Positions 1 to 8,315 of a DNA stretch of 51,615 bases are shown here, piece by piece. Below the pieces are notes generated by a model. It ran no database searches, was not told the DNA's origin, and saw only the letters and a program-made list of their open reading frames with translations. Position 1 is the stretch's first letter. Every line of letters starts with the position of its first letter. The position numbers and the translations under genes were made by a program. Source of the stretch: Lachnospiraceae bacterium (GTDB lineage Bacteria > Bacillota > Clostridia > Lachnospirales > Lachnospiraceae); contig JALFHZ010000037.1 in the NCBI GenBank assembly GCA_022776445.1, forward strand, positions 1 to 51,615, read 5' to 3'.

Positions 1-20
1 TCCAGCTGAGCTATATGGAC
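1..20 (-). other. tRNA-like 5' module, unit C, cut by the window edge
   Basis: GTCCATATAGCTCAGCTGGA on the minus strand, exactly 125 bp from unit B. Confidence 0.5.
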
Positions 21-34
21 GTGTCTGATATATG

Positions 35-63
35 ATTATAGCCCGATCAAAGTCGAACTGCAA
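35..63 (-). promoter_or_regulatory. sigma70-type promoter upstream of tRNA-like unit C (TTGCAG-17-TATAAT)
   Basis: Same motif and 17-bp spacing as the promoter at 161-189. Confidence 0.6.
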
Positions 64-85
64 TCCCTTATTTAGTTTTTTTTGA

Positions 86-145
86 GGTGGCCGTTGTAAC
101 GCAACCTTAGGAGGCGGTCGCTCTATCCAACTGAGCTATAGCGAC
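86..145 (-). other. tRNA-Arg(CCU)-like 5' module, unit B
   Basis: GTCGCTATAGCTCAGTTGGATAGAGCGACCGCCTCCTAAGGTTGCGTTACAACGGCCACC; exactly 125 bp from unit A. Confidence 0.6.
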
Positions 146-160
146 GTATGGTCATCTATG

Positions 161-189
161 ATTATAGCCCGACAAAAGTCGAACTGCAA
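161..189 (-). promoter_or_regulatory. sigma70-type promoter upstream of tRNA-like unit B (TTGCAG-17-TATAAT)
   Basis: Minus strand TTGCAG TTCGACTTTTGTCGGGC TATAAT; 17-bp spacer. Confidence 0.6.
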
Positions 190-210
190 TCCCTTATTCA
201 ATTTTCCTCC

Positions 211-270
211 GGTGGCCGTTGTAACGCAACCTTAGGAGGCGAACGCTCTATTCTACTGAGCTACAGAGAC
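211..270 (-). other. tRNA-Arg(CCU)-like 5' module, unit A (no canonical 3' half)
   Basis: Minus strand reads GTCTCTGTAGCTCAGTAGAATAGAGCGTTCGCCTCCTAAGG, a canonical tRNA acceptor-5'/D-arm/anticodon loop with CCT, but continues TTGCGTTACAACGGCCACC rather than a normal anticodon 3' stem and T-arm. Confidence 0.6.
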
Positions 271-358
271 AAAAACATGAAAATCCATCCGGCATAAACT
301 GCCTGACACCTTTACCTATTATAGAGAAAAAACGCCCCAGAGTCAAGCTTCTTTTCGC

Positions 359-1237
359 TCATCCTTCAAACACAGCCTCTCCCAGCATCCAGATCTGTCC
401 CTTGAACCGGCGTCCGACCTTGGGCTCCCCCAGAAGATCACGCTTCGCAATCCCGACATGAAATACAAGATCATTGCAATTCAGAGTCAGATCATAAACC
501 GGCTCCTGAGTCAGGCAATTCTCCTTCTGGTCGATTTTCACAATCTCTCCGATCACAGAATACTGATCGCACTCGATCCCACACGGCATGAAGCTGGAAT
601 CCACAATCGAATAAATATCTTCCTTCATCACTCTTCTGGAAATCTGAGAGTACATATCCATATCTTCAATCGTCAGCGTCTCCATCGCATCTTCATCGCC
701 ATTTTTTGCCGCCTCCAGAAGGCTGTTGCGGTCCTTCGTGGCCACCTTCGCCAGCTCGATCTGTTTCCTCGTCTTGTGAAGCGGAAGCAGAATCTTTCCT
801 TCCGCACAAAGCCCTGCCAGCTTTACGCCCTTCACTTTTCGGGAAGCATGATCCAGCTTGCGCTCCCGATACTCAAATCCATTATCCAGGTAAAAAATCA
901 GAGAAATACCTACCCGATATTCATCCAGCAGCCCGGCATAAGTCTCCTTCTCCGTATGGCGCTGAATGGAACATTCCGCCTGCGATGATACATCCGGACT
1001 CGTAATATAGGGATAATAATACTCCCGCCGGAAAACACCATATGCATCCATCTCTCCCGTCATGGCAATCCCCATGCCAGGGGCCACCTCCGCCCGAATC
1101 TCGCAGAGATTCTCATCCGTATCAATCTGTATCCGCCGCCGGTCTGTCGCTGTCTTCTCCAGTTCTGTCAGAAGCTTCTCTATCTCTCTTTTCTTTCCGT
1201 ATTGGCCAAAGCCCACACTGCGCAAAAATTTATGCAT
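359..1237 (-). CDS. DUF3881-like hypothetical protein
   Basis: 292-aa ORF; resembles Lachnospiraceae DUF3881 proteins from memory. Confidence 0.6.
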   Translation of the reverse strand: MHKFLRSVGFGQYGKKREIEKLLTELEKTATDRRRIQIDTDENLCEIRAEVAPGMGIAMTGEMDAYGVFRREYYYPYITSPDVSSQAECSIQRHTEKETYAGLLDEYRVGISLIFYLDNGFEYRERKLDHASRKVKGVKLAGLCAEGKILLPLHKTRKQIELAKVATKDRNSLLEAAKNGDEDAMETLTIEDMDMYSQISRRVMKEDIYSIVDSSFMPCGIECDQYSVIGEIVKIDQKENCLTQEPVYDLTLNCNDLVFHVGIAKRDLLGEPKVGRRFKGQIWMLGEAVFEG

Positions 1238-1372
1238 TCTGTCACCTTCTTACTTCCCGTCTGCATCCGAATATTGTTCTCTGTAAGTATGCATTATAAC
1301 CCATGATTCATCATATTGCAAATTAAAAAAAGGAAGAACAGCAAATGCCATTCTCCCAAAATCCACCGTTTC

Positions 1373-2767
1373 TTATCGGTCTCTCACCACCAGGCAATCC
1401 AGATCCGCAAAGAACGGATGCAGCATACCGCAGATATCCGAAGTCGGAAGTACCTCATCCCGCAGGTTGATTCCCAGAACCTCTCTCATAAATGTCTGGC
1501 GATTCATCATCCGCTCATAAGAATCCGGAGCCTGACGCCGGATCTCCTCACGCGTTTCACGATCAGCCAGAATCAGACCGTCCTCCGTGTGAACCCCAAG
1601 TCCCATGCAGGATGCCGGTCTTGCGGTAAAATCACACTGAATCAGCATACCTGATTTCAGAACTGCAGTACCATTCTCCACAAACGGACTGTTCGTCCAT
1701 TCCTCCGTATGAATCAGATGCCCCGGATTCAGAGCAATGCCGAATTCCTCATAGCTTCCTATGACTTCCTTCACTCTGCTCCATACCTCGCCTCCGGTTA
1801 CTCCGATTCCCAGTGATTCGAACCACACTGCCACAGCTTCAAAATAAGTGGCAAACAGTTCTTCCATACAAGATCTGAACTTTTCTTCCAGATCTGCAAA
1901 ATTTCTGGCATATAACCCAACCCGATGAATCTGCGCATAACGGTAACCCATACCGAATGCAATCGGGCCGCCCATTTTCAGCGTCCGATGATAATCCGGA
2001 CTCAAAATACCTTTTCCGTAAAAACAGATATTCGGGTAAGTCGGACACGGTTCACCGTCAATATTGAACAACTGCGATGCCTCAATTTCTGTCATTCCTT
2101 CCTTCAGACCACAGACAAAATCCCAGGTTTTTCTGCTGGCTTTCGTCGATGCAATCTCAGACAGAATCAGCGTCTTCACATCGTGAACGGTTCTCAGGCC
2201 GCAGTGATTGTCCATCATCAGCCAGTTGGCATTCTCCATTGTACATCCGCTTGCCTGAAGTGCCCCTATGATATAAGCAGGTACTTCAAACATATGCTTC
2301 GGATCATCTGTTTCCAATTCCGAAAATGATTTCCAACCAAGCACTCCGACATTGGCAGATGCATCAATACCAAAATCCCCCAGAATTTCTGTCAGCTTCT
2401 TCGATTTTCCCCGGCCCTGTCCCATCGGACTTAACGACTGGAACAATACCTTTTCATGTGCAACAGTAATGCACTGGGACTGCCCCATTCCTTCATTTCC
2501 GACAATCAGCCACGGAAGACTTCCCTTCTTCAGCAGCATCATGCACTCTTCGTAGCGCGGATCGTATCCCGTGATATACTCCAGATTGGAAAAATGCTCC
2601 TTATCTGCATAAATAAGCAGATGGGAATATTGGGAAGCCGCATCCAGCAGCTTCCCAATACGTCCCTCATAATCTTCTTTTGTAATGACCGGAGCATGAT
2701 CATATCGGAGCGGGATTCCCTCATTCATGATACCATGGTGTCTGATACAGGTCATCCGTTTCTTCAT
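1373..2767 (-). CDS. M24-family (creatinase/aminopeptidase P fold) protein, probably not a canonical metallopeptidase
   Basis: 464 aa; N-terminal creatinase-like domain (LEYITGYDPRYEE...), C-terminal pita-bread motifs GHLIHTEEW and GLGVHTEDGLIL. Confidence 0.7.
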   Translation of the reverse strand: MKKRMTCIRHHGIMNEGIPLRYDHAPVITKEDYEGRIGKLLDAASQYSHLLIYADKEHFSNLEYITGYDPRYEECMMLLKKGSLPWLIVGNEGMGQSQCITVAHEKVLFQSLSPMGQGRGKSKKLTEILGDFGIDASANVGVLGWKSFSELETDDPKHMFEVPAYIIGALQASGCTMENANWLMMDNHCGLRTVHDVKTLILSEIASTKASRKTWDFVCGLKEGMTEIEASQLFNIDGEPCPTYPNICFYGKGILSPDYHRTLKMGGPIAFGMGYRYAQIHRVGLYARNFADLEEKFRSCMEELFATYFEAVAVWFESLGIGVTGGEVWSRVKEVIGSYEEFGIALNPGHLIHTEEWTNSPFVENGTAVLKSGMLIQCDFTARPASCMGLGVHTEDGLILADRETREEIRRQAPDSYERMMNRQTFMREVLGINLRDEVLPTSDICGMLHPFFADLDCLVVRDR

Positions 2768-2778
2768 TCTGCTCCTCC

Positions 2779-3831
2779 TTATTCACCAAGTGCTTCTCTC
2801 TCTTCAATCTCAGCCGGAGCGTACAGCTTCACTTCTTCTCTGTGCTCCCATTTACCCGGGTTGTGATCATTGCGCTCTTCGATGTGAATCGCAAAACCTG
2901 CCAGATCATCCTTCAGATAAATTACATACGGCTTTCCATTCCACGGTTTTACACTGTCGTAATTAAACTCGATGCCCTTCTTCTCCAGATAGAAGATCGC
3001 TCTTTCCAGATTGTCAGTAAAGTAACCCAGATGACCATGCTCCGTTCTTACTTTAAACCGCTGTTTGGTAATTTCTACTTCATGTCCTACGTAAGAAGAA
3101 CTTCTGGTATTGCCCAGAATCAGATCAAATGTATCTGCCAGACGGAAGATTGCATCATAGCCCGCTCTCACCTTGTCCACATTAATGCCAACATGAGCAA
3201 ACGCGAAATTCAATACTCCAAATACAGCATCACGAGCCAGTTTGCGGATCTCATCGTATTCGCCTGCGTTCAGCAGATTAGCCGGAACAATCCAGGTACC
3301 GCCGCATGCGATAACATTCGGATTCATCAGATATTCCCGCATATTAGACGGTTTCACACCGCCGGTCGGCATAAATTTCACACCCTTGAATACAGATGCC
3401 AGAGAATTGATATAAGCAACTCCGCCAGCTGCTTCAGCCGGGAAGAATTTTACTGCTTTCAGTCCGCAGGAAACTGCCATCTGAACTTCGGTCGGTGTTG
3501 CGCAGCCCGGCATTACACAAATGTCATTCTCTACACAATACTTAACAACTGCCTCTACAAAACACGGAGATACAATAAAGTCAGCGCCAGCTTCCACAGC
3601 AGCTTTTACCTGATCAACCGTTGTTACCGTACCTGCACCAATCAGCATTTCCGGATATTCCTTGCGGATTGCGGCAATCGCCTCTGCTGCACAGTCGGTA
3701 CGGAAGGTAATCTCAGCCGCTTCCAGCTCTCCGTCACAAAGTGCCTTTGCCAGCGGCAGTGCCTGCTCCAGTTTCTCAATTTTTACAACCGGAATCACAC
3801 CATAATTTTCAATTCTTTTTAATACGTCCAT
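2779..3831 (-). CDS. KDPG/KHG aldolase fused to a C-terminal VOC (glyoxalase-like) domain
   Basis: MDVLKRIENYGVIPVVKIEKLEQALPLAKAL...GAGTVTTVDQVKAAVEAGADFIVSP...KFFPAE typical of Eda; C-terminal AFAHVGINVDKVRAGYDAIFRLADTF...GHLGYFTDNLERAIFYLEKKG is VOC-like. Confidence 0.8.
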   Translation of the reverse strand: MDVLKRIENYGVIPVVKIEKLEQALPLAKALCDGELEAAEITFRTDCAAEAIAAIRKEYPEMLIGAGTVTTVDQVKAAVEAGADFIVSPCFVEAVVKYCVENDICVMPGCATPTEVQMAVSCGLKAVKFFPAEAAGGVAYINSLASVFKGVKFMPTGGVKPSNMREYLMNPNVIACGGTWIVPANLLNAGEYDEIRKLARDAVFGVLNFAFAHVGINVDKVRAGYDAIFRLADTFDLILGNTRSSSYVGHEVEITKQRFKVRTEHGHLGYFTDNLERAIFYLEKKGIEFNYDSVKPWNGKPYVIYLKDDLAGFAIHIEERNDHNPGKWEHREEVKLYAPAEIEEREALGE

Positions 3832-3879
3832 TTTCCTATCCCCTAAACTATATTTATTTAAAATCAACAGTTACCATGA

Positions 3880-5787
3880 TTATGCCGCAGATGCAGCTTT
3901 TGCTTTTTTCGCTGCCGCTTTTTCAAAGAAAACAATCAGCAGCAATCCGCCTACACCAATAACGTCTGTAATGGTTTCAGGAATGATCAACATCATCGCC
4001 AATGCAAAAGTTACAGTTCTCATCCATACCGGCATCGGACGGAACAGGAAGCCGGAAACCGTAACAGAAAGACCAAATACACCTGCAAACAATGTTATGG
4101 TAGGCTGAATTATATCAACCAAAGAACCTTGCAGAAGAAGTGCTGGCTGGTACGCAAACGCAAATGGTACCAGGAATGCCACCAATGCATAAGTAAAACC
4201 TGTCCAGCCGGTCTTCCAGGAATCTGCTCCTGCAATACCTGCCGCTGTAAAAGAAGCAAGACATACAGGCGGCGTAATCTGCGCCATAACACCGAAATAA
4301 AAGCAAAACATATGAGCAACTATTGGTGAAAGCTTCAGCTTCAACATAACAGGTACAAATAATACTACAGCAATCAGGTACGCTGCCGTTGTCGGCAATG
4401 CCATACCCAGAAGCATACATCCGATCATGGTAATTAACAGAGCCAGAATCAGATACTGTCCGCCGACAACTGCTACAACCTCTGAAAACTTCGTTGCCAA
4501 ACCAGTTTGTACACAAGCCGCAATGATAATACCGCAAGCTGCTGTCGGCAATGCAATGTTTGCAGCCTGTTTAATACCATCTTCAAATGCATCAATCAAT
4601 ACCTCTTTGCTGACCCCACGTCCCGGAACCAGATTCAGCACCAGAACTGCTACGGTTGCCACAATTGCAGAACGTCTTAAAGACTGTCCCGACATTACCA
4701 TATAAACCAGAATAGCTGCCGGAATCAACAAATACAATCTCGGTACAATCGGATTTACATCAAACTTCAAATCTTCTGCATTAACTTTTCTTCCCGGATT
4801 AAGATGAACATTTTTTCTGGCAATTAAATCTACAAGAATAAACACGGAAAGATAATAAGCCAGTGCAGGAATCAAAGCAGCCATGGCAACTTCTCCATAA
4901 CCGATTCCCAGAAGTTCAGCCATAATGAATGCGCCAACACCCATGATCGGCGGCATAATCTGACCACCTGTAGAAGCTACAGACTCAATTGCACCTGCCT
5001 GATGCGGCTCATAACCTGCTTTTTTCATCATCGGAATCGTCATAACACCGGTAGTCGAAACATTTGCTACCGCACTTCCGCTTACCATTCCCATCAGTCC
5101 GGAAGACAGAACTGCTGCCTTTGCAGGTCCGCCCGAGTTCGGATTACTGAACTTCATACCGATATCAATCAGACACTGTCCGCCTCCGCACTCAGCAAAA
5201 AAAGCACCAAACATCATAAACCAGAAGATGAAGCTTGCAGTTGTTGCCAATGGTGTACCAAACAGACCGTCTGTAGTCATTGTCATGATCTCACAGAACT
5301 GCTTGATGGAAAAGCCATTGAACTTCATGAATCCCGGATAATATTTTCCAAAGAAACAATAAGCCAGGAAGAATAATACAAATGCCAGAAGATTCCAGCC
5401 GATTACTCTGCGAACTGCTTCCAGCAAAAATACGATCAGAAACAGTGTAATCATTTTATCCTCAATCTGCACCGGAGAGATATGAGGAATTCTGGTGATA
5501 ATACGGGTCTGTTCCATATAATAGAAAACAGATACCCAGATCAGAATCGCAATCATCACAAAATCCAGAAGCCGCAGAACCTTCACTTTATCACTAAAAG
5601 GAAACGGCTTGTTAATAAACACAATCGATAATCCAAACGCCAAAAAGACCGGCGAAAGCACCATCGGGTGAAGCGACTCCACAAGGCTGAAATAGAGCAT
5701 GAAAATCAACCACACTGTACCAACTCCAAGTGTCGCATTCTTTTTGAATTTCTTGTCATTAAGTTCCATACGAACCCTCCTTCTCAC
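3880..5787 (-). CDS. TRAP transporter fused permease (4TM/12TM, DctQM fusion)
   Basis: 635 aa, many TM segments; GGQIMPPIMGVGAFIMAELLGIGYGEVAMAALIPALAYY motif of TRAP fused permeases. Confidence 0.9.
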   Translation of the reverse strand: MRRRVRMELNDKKFKKNATLGVGTVWLIFMLYFSLVESLHPMVLSPVFLAFGLSIVFINKPFPFSDKVKVLRLLDFVMIAILIWVSVFYYMEQTRIITRIPHISPVQIEDKMITLFLIVFLLEAVRRVIGWNLLAFVLFFLAYCFFGKYYPGFMKFNGFSIKQFCEIMTMTTDGLFGTPLATTASFIFWFMMFGAFFAECGGGQCLIDIGMKFSNPNSGGPAKAAVLSSGLMGMVSGSAVANVSTTGVMTIPMMKKAGYEPHQAGAIESVASTGGQIMPPIMGVGAFIMAELLGIGYGEVAMAALIPALAYYLSVFILVDLIARKNVHLNPGRKVNAEDLKFDVNPIVPRLYLLIPAAILVYMVMSGQSLRRSAIVATVAVLVLNLVPGRGVSKEVLIDAFEDGIKQAANIALPTAACGIIIAACVQTGLATKFSEVVAVVGGQYLILALLITMIGCMLLGMALPTTAAYLIAVVLFVPVMLKLKLSPIVAHMFCFYFGVMAQITPPVCLASFTAAGIAGADSWKTGWTGFTYALVAFLVPFAFAYQPALLLQGSLVDIIQPTITLFAGVFGLSVTVSGFLFRPMPVWMRTVTFALAMMLIIPETITDVIGVGGLLLIVFFEKAAAKKAKAASAA

Positions 5788-5793
5788 TTCCTG

Positions 5794-5807
5794 AATAAAA
5801 TTTTATT
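5794..5807. promoter_or_regulatory. AATAAAATTTTATT palindrome, candidate operator
   Basis: Perfect 14-bp palindrome upstream of the TRAP permease gene. Confidence 0.5.
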
Positions 5808-5888
5808 TGTGTTCGTTCAAATTTTATCTATTCATATATTAGCACAAAAAGTCGTTTTTTTCAATATTAAAAATCTACTTTTTATACT

Positions 5889-5902
5889 AATAAAATTTTA
5901 TT
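5889..5902. promoter_or_regulatory. AATAAAATTTTATT palindrome, candidate operator, second copy
   Basis: Identical 14-bp palindrome in the same divergent intergenic region; an imperfect copy GATAAAATTCTATT lies at 5910-5923. Confidence 0.5.
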
Positions 5903-5993
5903 TTTAGTTGATAAAATTCTATTTTTCTTGTTTTTTTGCTGTTTTCGTGATATAATACACCCAAATTAATAATTATTACAGGAGGGCCATTTT

Positions 5994-6539
5994 ATGAATA
6001 CTCAATCATGGAATGTATTACCATCTACCAGACCTTCCTCCCGTTTTACGGACGACCTAACCAACCGCTGGATGCTGGTTACTGCCGGTAAACCAGAGGG
6101 TCTGGGAACGATGACTATAAGCTGGGGCGGAAGCGGGTTTATCTGGAATAAGGATGTTGTTTTTCTCGTTATCCGCAATTCAAGAAACACCCTGACTTAT
6201 TTAAAGCGATATCCAACGTTCAGTCTGACTCTGTTTGACGAGTCCTATCATGATCAATTATATTTTTGCGGTCGAAATTCCGGACGTACAGTTGATAAGA
6301 TTTCCCATTGCAATTTCACCCCACGATTTTACGGTGAAGAGGAAACCCCTTATTTTGAAGAAGCACAGTCCGTTATGATCTGCCGCCAGCTTTTCCGTAC
6401 CACCGTTGAGCAAACAGATTTCCTCGACAGCTTCCCTTCTCAGATTTGGGAAACCTGGTACAATACCGGTATTCATAAAGGGGATAAGCATCAGCTTATC
6501 ATTGCCTCAATAGAAAAAATCATGACGAAAGGAGATTAG
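5994..6539 (+). CDS. Flavin reductase-like domain protein
   Basis: 181 aa; NRWMLVTAG...NTMTISWGG-type N-terminus and the FLVIRNSRNTLTYLKR region. Confidence 0.75.
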   Translation: MNTQSWNVLPSTRPSSRFTDDLTNRWMLVTAGKPEGLGTMTISWGGSGFIWNKDVVFLVIRNSRNTLTYLKRYPTFSLTLFDESYHDQLYFCGRNSGRTVDKISHCNFTPRFYGEEETPYFEEAQSVMICRQLFRTTVEQTDFLDSFPSQIWETWYNTGIHKGDKHQLIIASIEKIMTKGD

Positions 6540-6543
6540 GAAT

Positions 6544-7227
6544 ATGCCAAAGATTAAAGAACCGCATCCGTCACTGGTGGACGCTGCATATGAGAAAATT
6601 CGGTCTGATCTTTCCAGTAACGTATTAAAACCCGGGCAGAAAATTATCTTTCAGGATCTTGTAAAACGTTACGAAATCAGTGAAACACCAATTAAGCAGG
6701 CTTTAAATCGTATGGTTGTTGAAGGACTGGTAGAATCCATTCCACGTAAAGGCATGCGAATTAAACCTATTTCTATCCAGGATTATAATGAAACCATGGA
6801 TATCCGATACATGCTGGAGAGCTTCTTTGCCCCGGTTATTATGGAAGCAGTCAGCTATCATCCGGAATATCTGGACGAACTGCAGGCAAATATCAACAAA
6901 CAATACCGTGCTATTGAAATTGGGACAACGGAATTAAACGACTTCTTAGAGATCTACAGCGTGGATCATGAATTCCATCGAATCTTTCTGAAATGCGCAA
7001 ACCACAAGCGTGCACTTCAAGTATACGATACCATCGGAGCCCATACTTTTTCTTATTTCCTTTATAACAAAAAACCAAAAAGCAAACTGATCGCTGGAGT
7101 TCAGGAACATGAAGAAATACTGGATGCATTGAAAAAACAGGATCTGGATGCTCTCCAAAAAGCAATTCTGCATCATATCGATGGTGCAAGAACCAGTATC
7201 AATTATACGCTGGAACGTATTAATTAA
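6544..7227 (+). CDS. GntR family transcriptional regulator (FCD domain)
   Basis: AYEKIRSDLSSNVLKPGQKIIFQDLVKRYEISETPIKQALNRMVVEGLVESIPRKGMRI wHTH followed by a helical FCD domain. Confidence 0.9.
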   Translation: MPKIKEPHPSLVDAAYEKIRSDLSSNVLKPGQKIIFQDLVKRYEISETPIKQALNRMVVEGLVESIPRKGMRIKPISIQDYNETMDIRYMLESFFAPVIMEAVSYHPEYLDELQANINKQYRAIEIGTTELNDFLEIYSVDHEFHRIFLKCANHKRALQVYDTIGAHTFSYFLYNKKPKSKLIAGVQEHEEILDALKKQDLDALQKAILHHIDGARTSINYTLERIN

Positions 7228-7231
7228 CGAA

Positions 7232-7275
7232 GCCGCTGCAAAACAGATGATTCTTCGCCTGTTTCGCAGCGGCCT
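7232..7275. terminator. Bidirectional intrinsic terminator
   Basis: GCCGCTGCAAAACAG ... CTGTTTCGCAGCGGC inverted repeat between convergent genes. Confidence 0.75.
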
Positions 7276-7284
7276 TTCCCTTTC

Positions 7285-8265
7285 TTATTTCAGATTTAAT
7301 TTCGGCAGCACATCTTTATTTACCAGATTCGGCACTTTGCCATACTCAAAGTAATCAATGATATTTCTTCCTGCTGCAGCAACCATACCTGCTTTGTCTT
7401 CAATGGTACCGGTAGCCATGTGCGCAGTAACAACCACATTGCGCATATCCAGCAATTCCTGAGGAATATTCGGCTCATGCTCAAATACATCCAGTCCAAC
7501 ACCAGCGAGTTTGCCTGCCTGCAGATGTTTAATCAATGCCTGCTCATCAATGATCTGGCCACGTCCCTGATTGAACAGATAAGCGTCATCCTTCATCATA
7601 TTCAGAGTCTTCTCATTAATCATATGGAAAGACTCATCATTCAGAGGAGCATTGATAAATACTGCATCGGAAGTTCTCAGCAGTTCTTCCAGGCTAACCA
7701 GTTTTGCATCACCAAGGAAGCCTTCCAGCTCAGCACCTACAGAATGTCTGTTGTAGTAGATAATCTTCATACCAAATGCCAGCATACGTTTTGCAACGCC
7801 GCGACCGATTCTGCCCATGCCGATGATACCCAGAGTCTTTCCTCTCAGAGAATGTCCCAGGTTCGCAACAGGCCCCCACGGAAGCCCCGGAATGGTTCTC
7901 AGATTGTAGTTGGTCTGCGGAATATTTCTCATGGTACTTGCAATCAGAACTGCACCAAACTCTGCAGTCACTTCATCAACTGCATGCATATTTGCTACAA
8001 CAATTCCTTTCTCTGTTGCATAATTTAAATCCACATTATCATAGCCCTTACCGAATGTGCAGATAATCTTCAGTTCCGGCATTGCATCAATGACTTCTTT
8101 GTCTACTTTAAAGACCGGGCATACAATGGCCTCATAATCTTTAGCAATTTCAATGATTTCCTGACGCGGCTTTTTCTCCTTCGGACAGTAAATCTGATAG
8201 CCCAGATCCTGCATTTCTTTTAATCCGCTTTCAATCATCGGATGGGTAAATAATACTTTTCTCAT
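7285..8265 (-). CDS. D-2-hydroxyacid dehydrogenase (NAD-binding)
   Basis: GKTLGIIGMGRIGRGVAKRMLAFGMKIIYYNR Rossmann motif; NQGRGQIID; FEHEP; TAHMATGT. Confidence 0.9.
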   Translation of the reverse strand: MRKVLFTHPMIESGLKEMQDLGYQIYCPKEKKPRQEIIEIAKDYEAIVCPVFKVDKEVIDAMPELKIICTFGKGYDNVDLNYATEKGIVVANMHAVDEVTAEFGAVLIASTMRNIPQTNYNLRTIPGLPWGPVANLGHSLRGKTLGIIGMGRIGRGVAKRMLAFGMKIIYYNRHSVGAELEGFLGDAKLVSLEELLRTSDAVFINAPLNDESFHMINEKTLNMMKDDAYLFNQGRGQIIDEQALIKHLQAGKLAGVGLDVFEHEPNIPQELLDMRNVVVTAHMATGTIEDKAGMVAAAGRNIIDYFEYGKVPNLVNKDVLPKLNLK

Positions 8266-8315
8266 ATCTGTTCTTCCTCCAAATGAAAATTAACTTTCAA
8301 TTTTGTTAAATGAAA

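Noticed and set aside
1-270. CRISPR array
   Set aside because: Repeats have a 125-bp period with tRNA and promoter content and no short repeat-spacer pattern or cas genes.
1-270. Functional tRNA-Arg genes
   Set aside because: 5' halves are canonical, but anticodon stem pairing fails (TTCGC or ACCGC versus GGTTG) and no acceptor 3' strand or normal T-arm follows at the right spacing.
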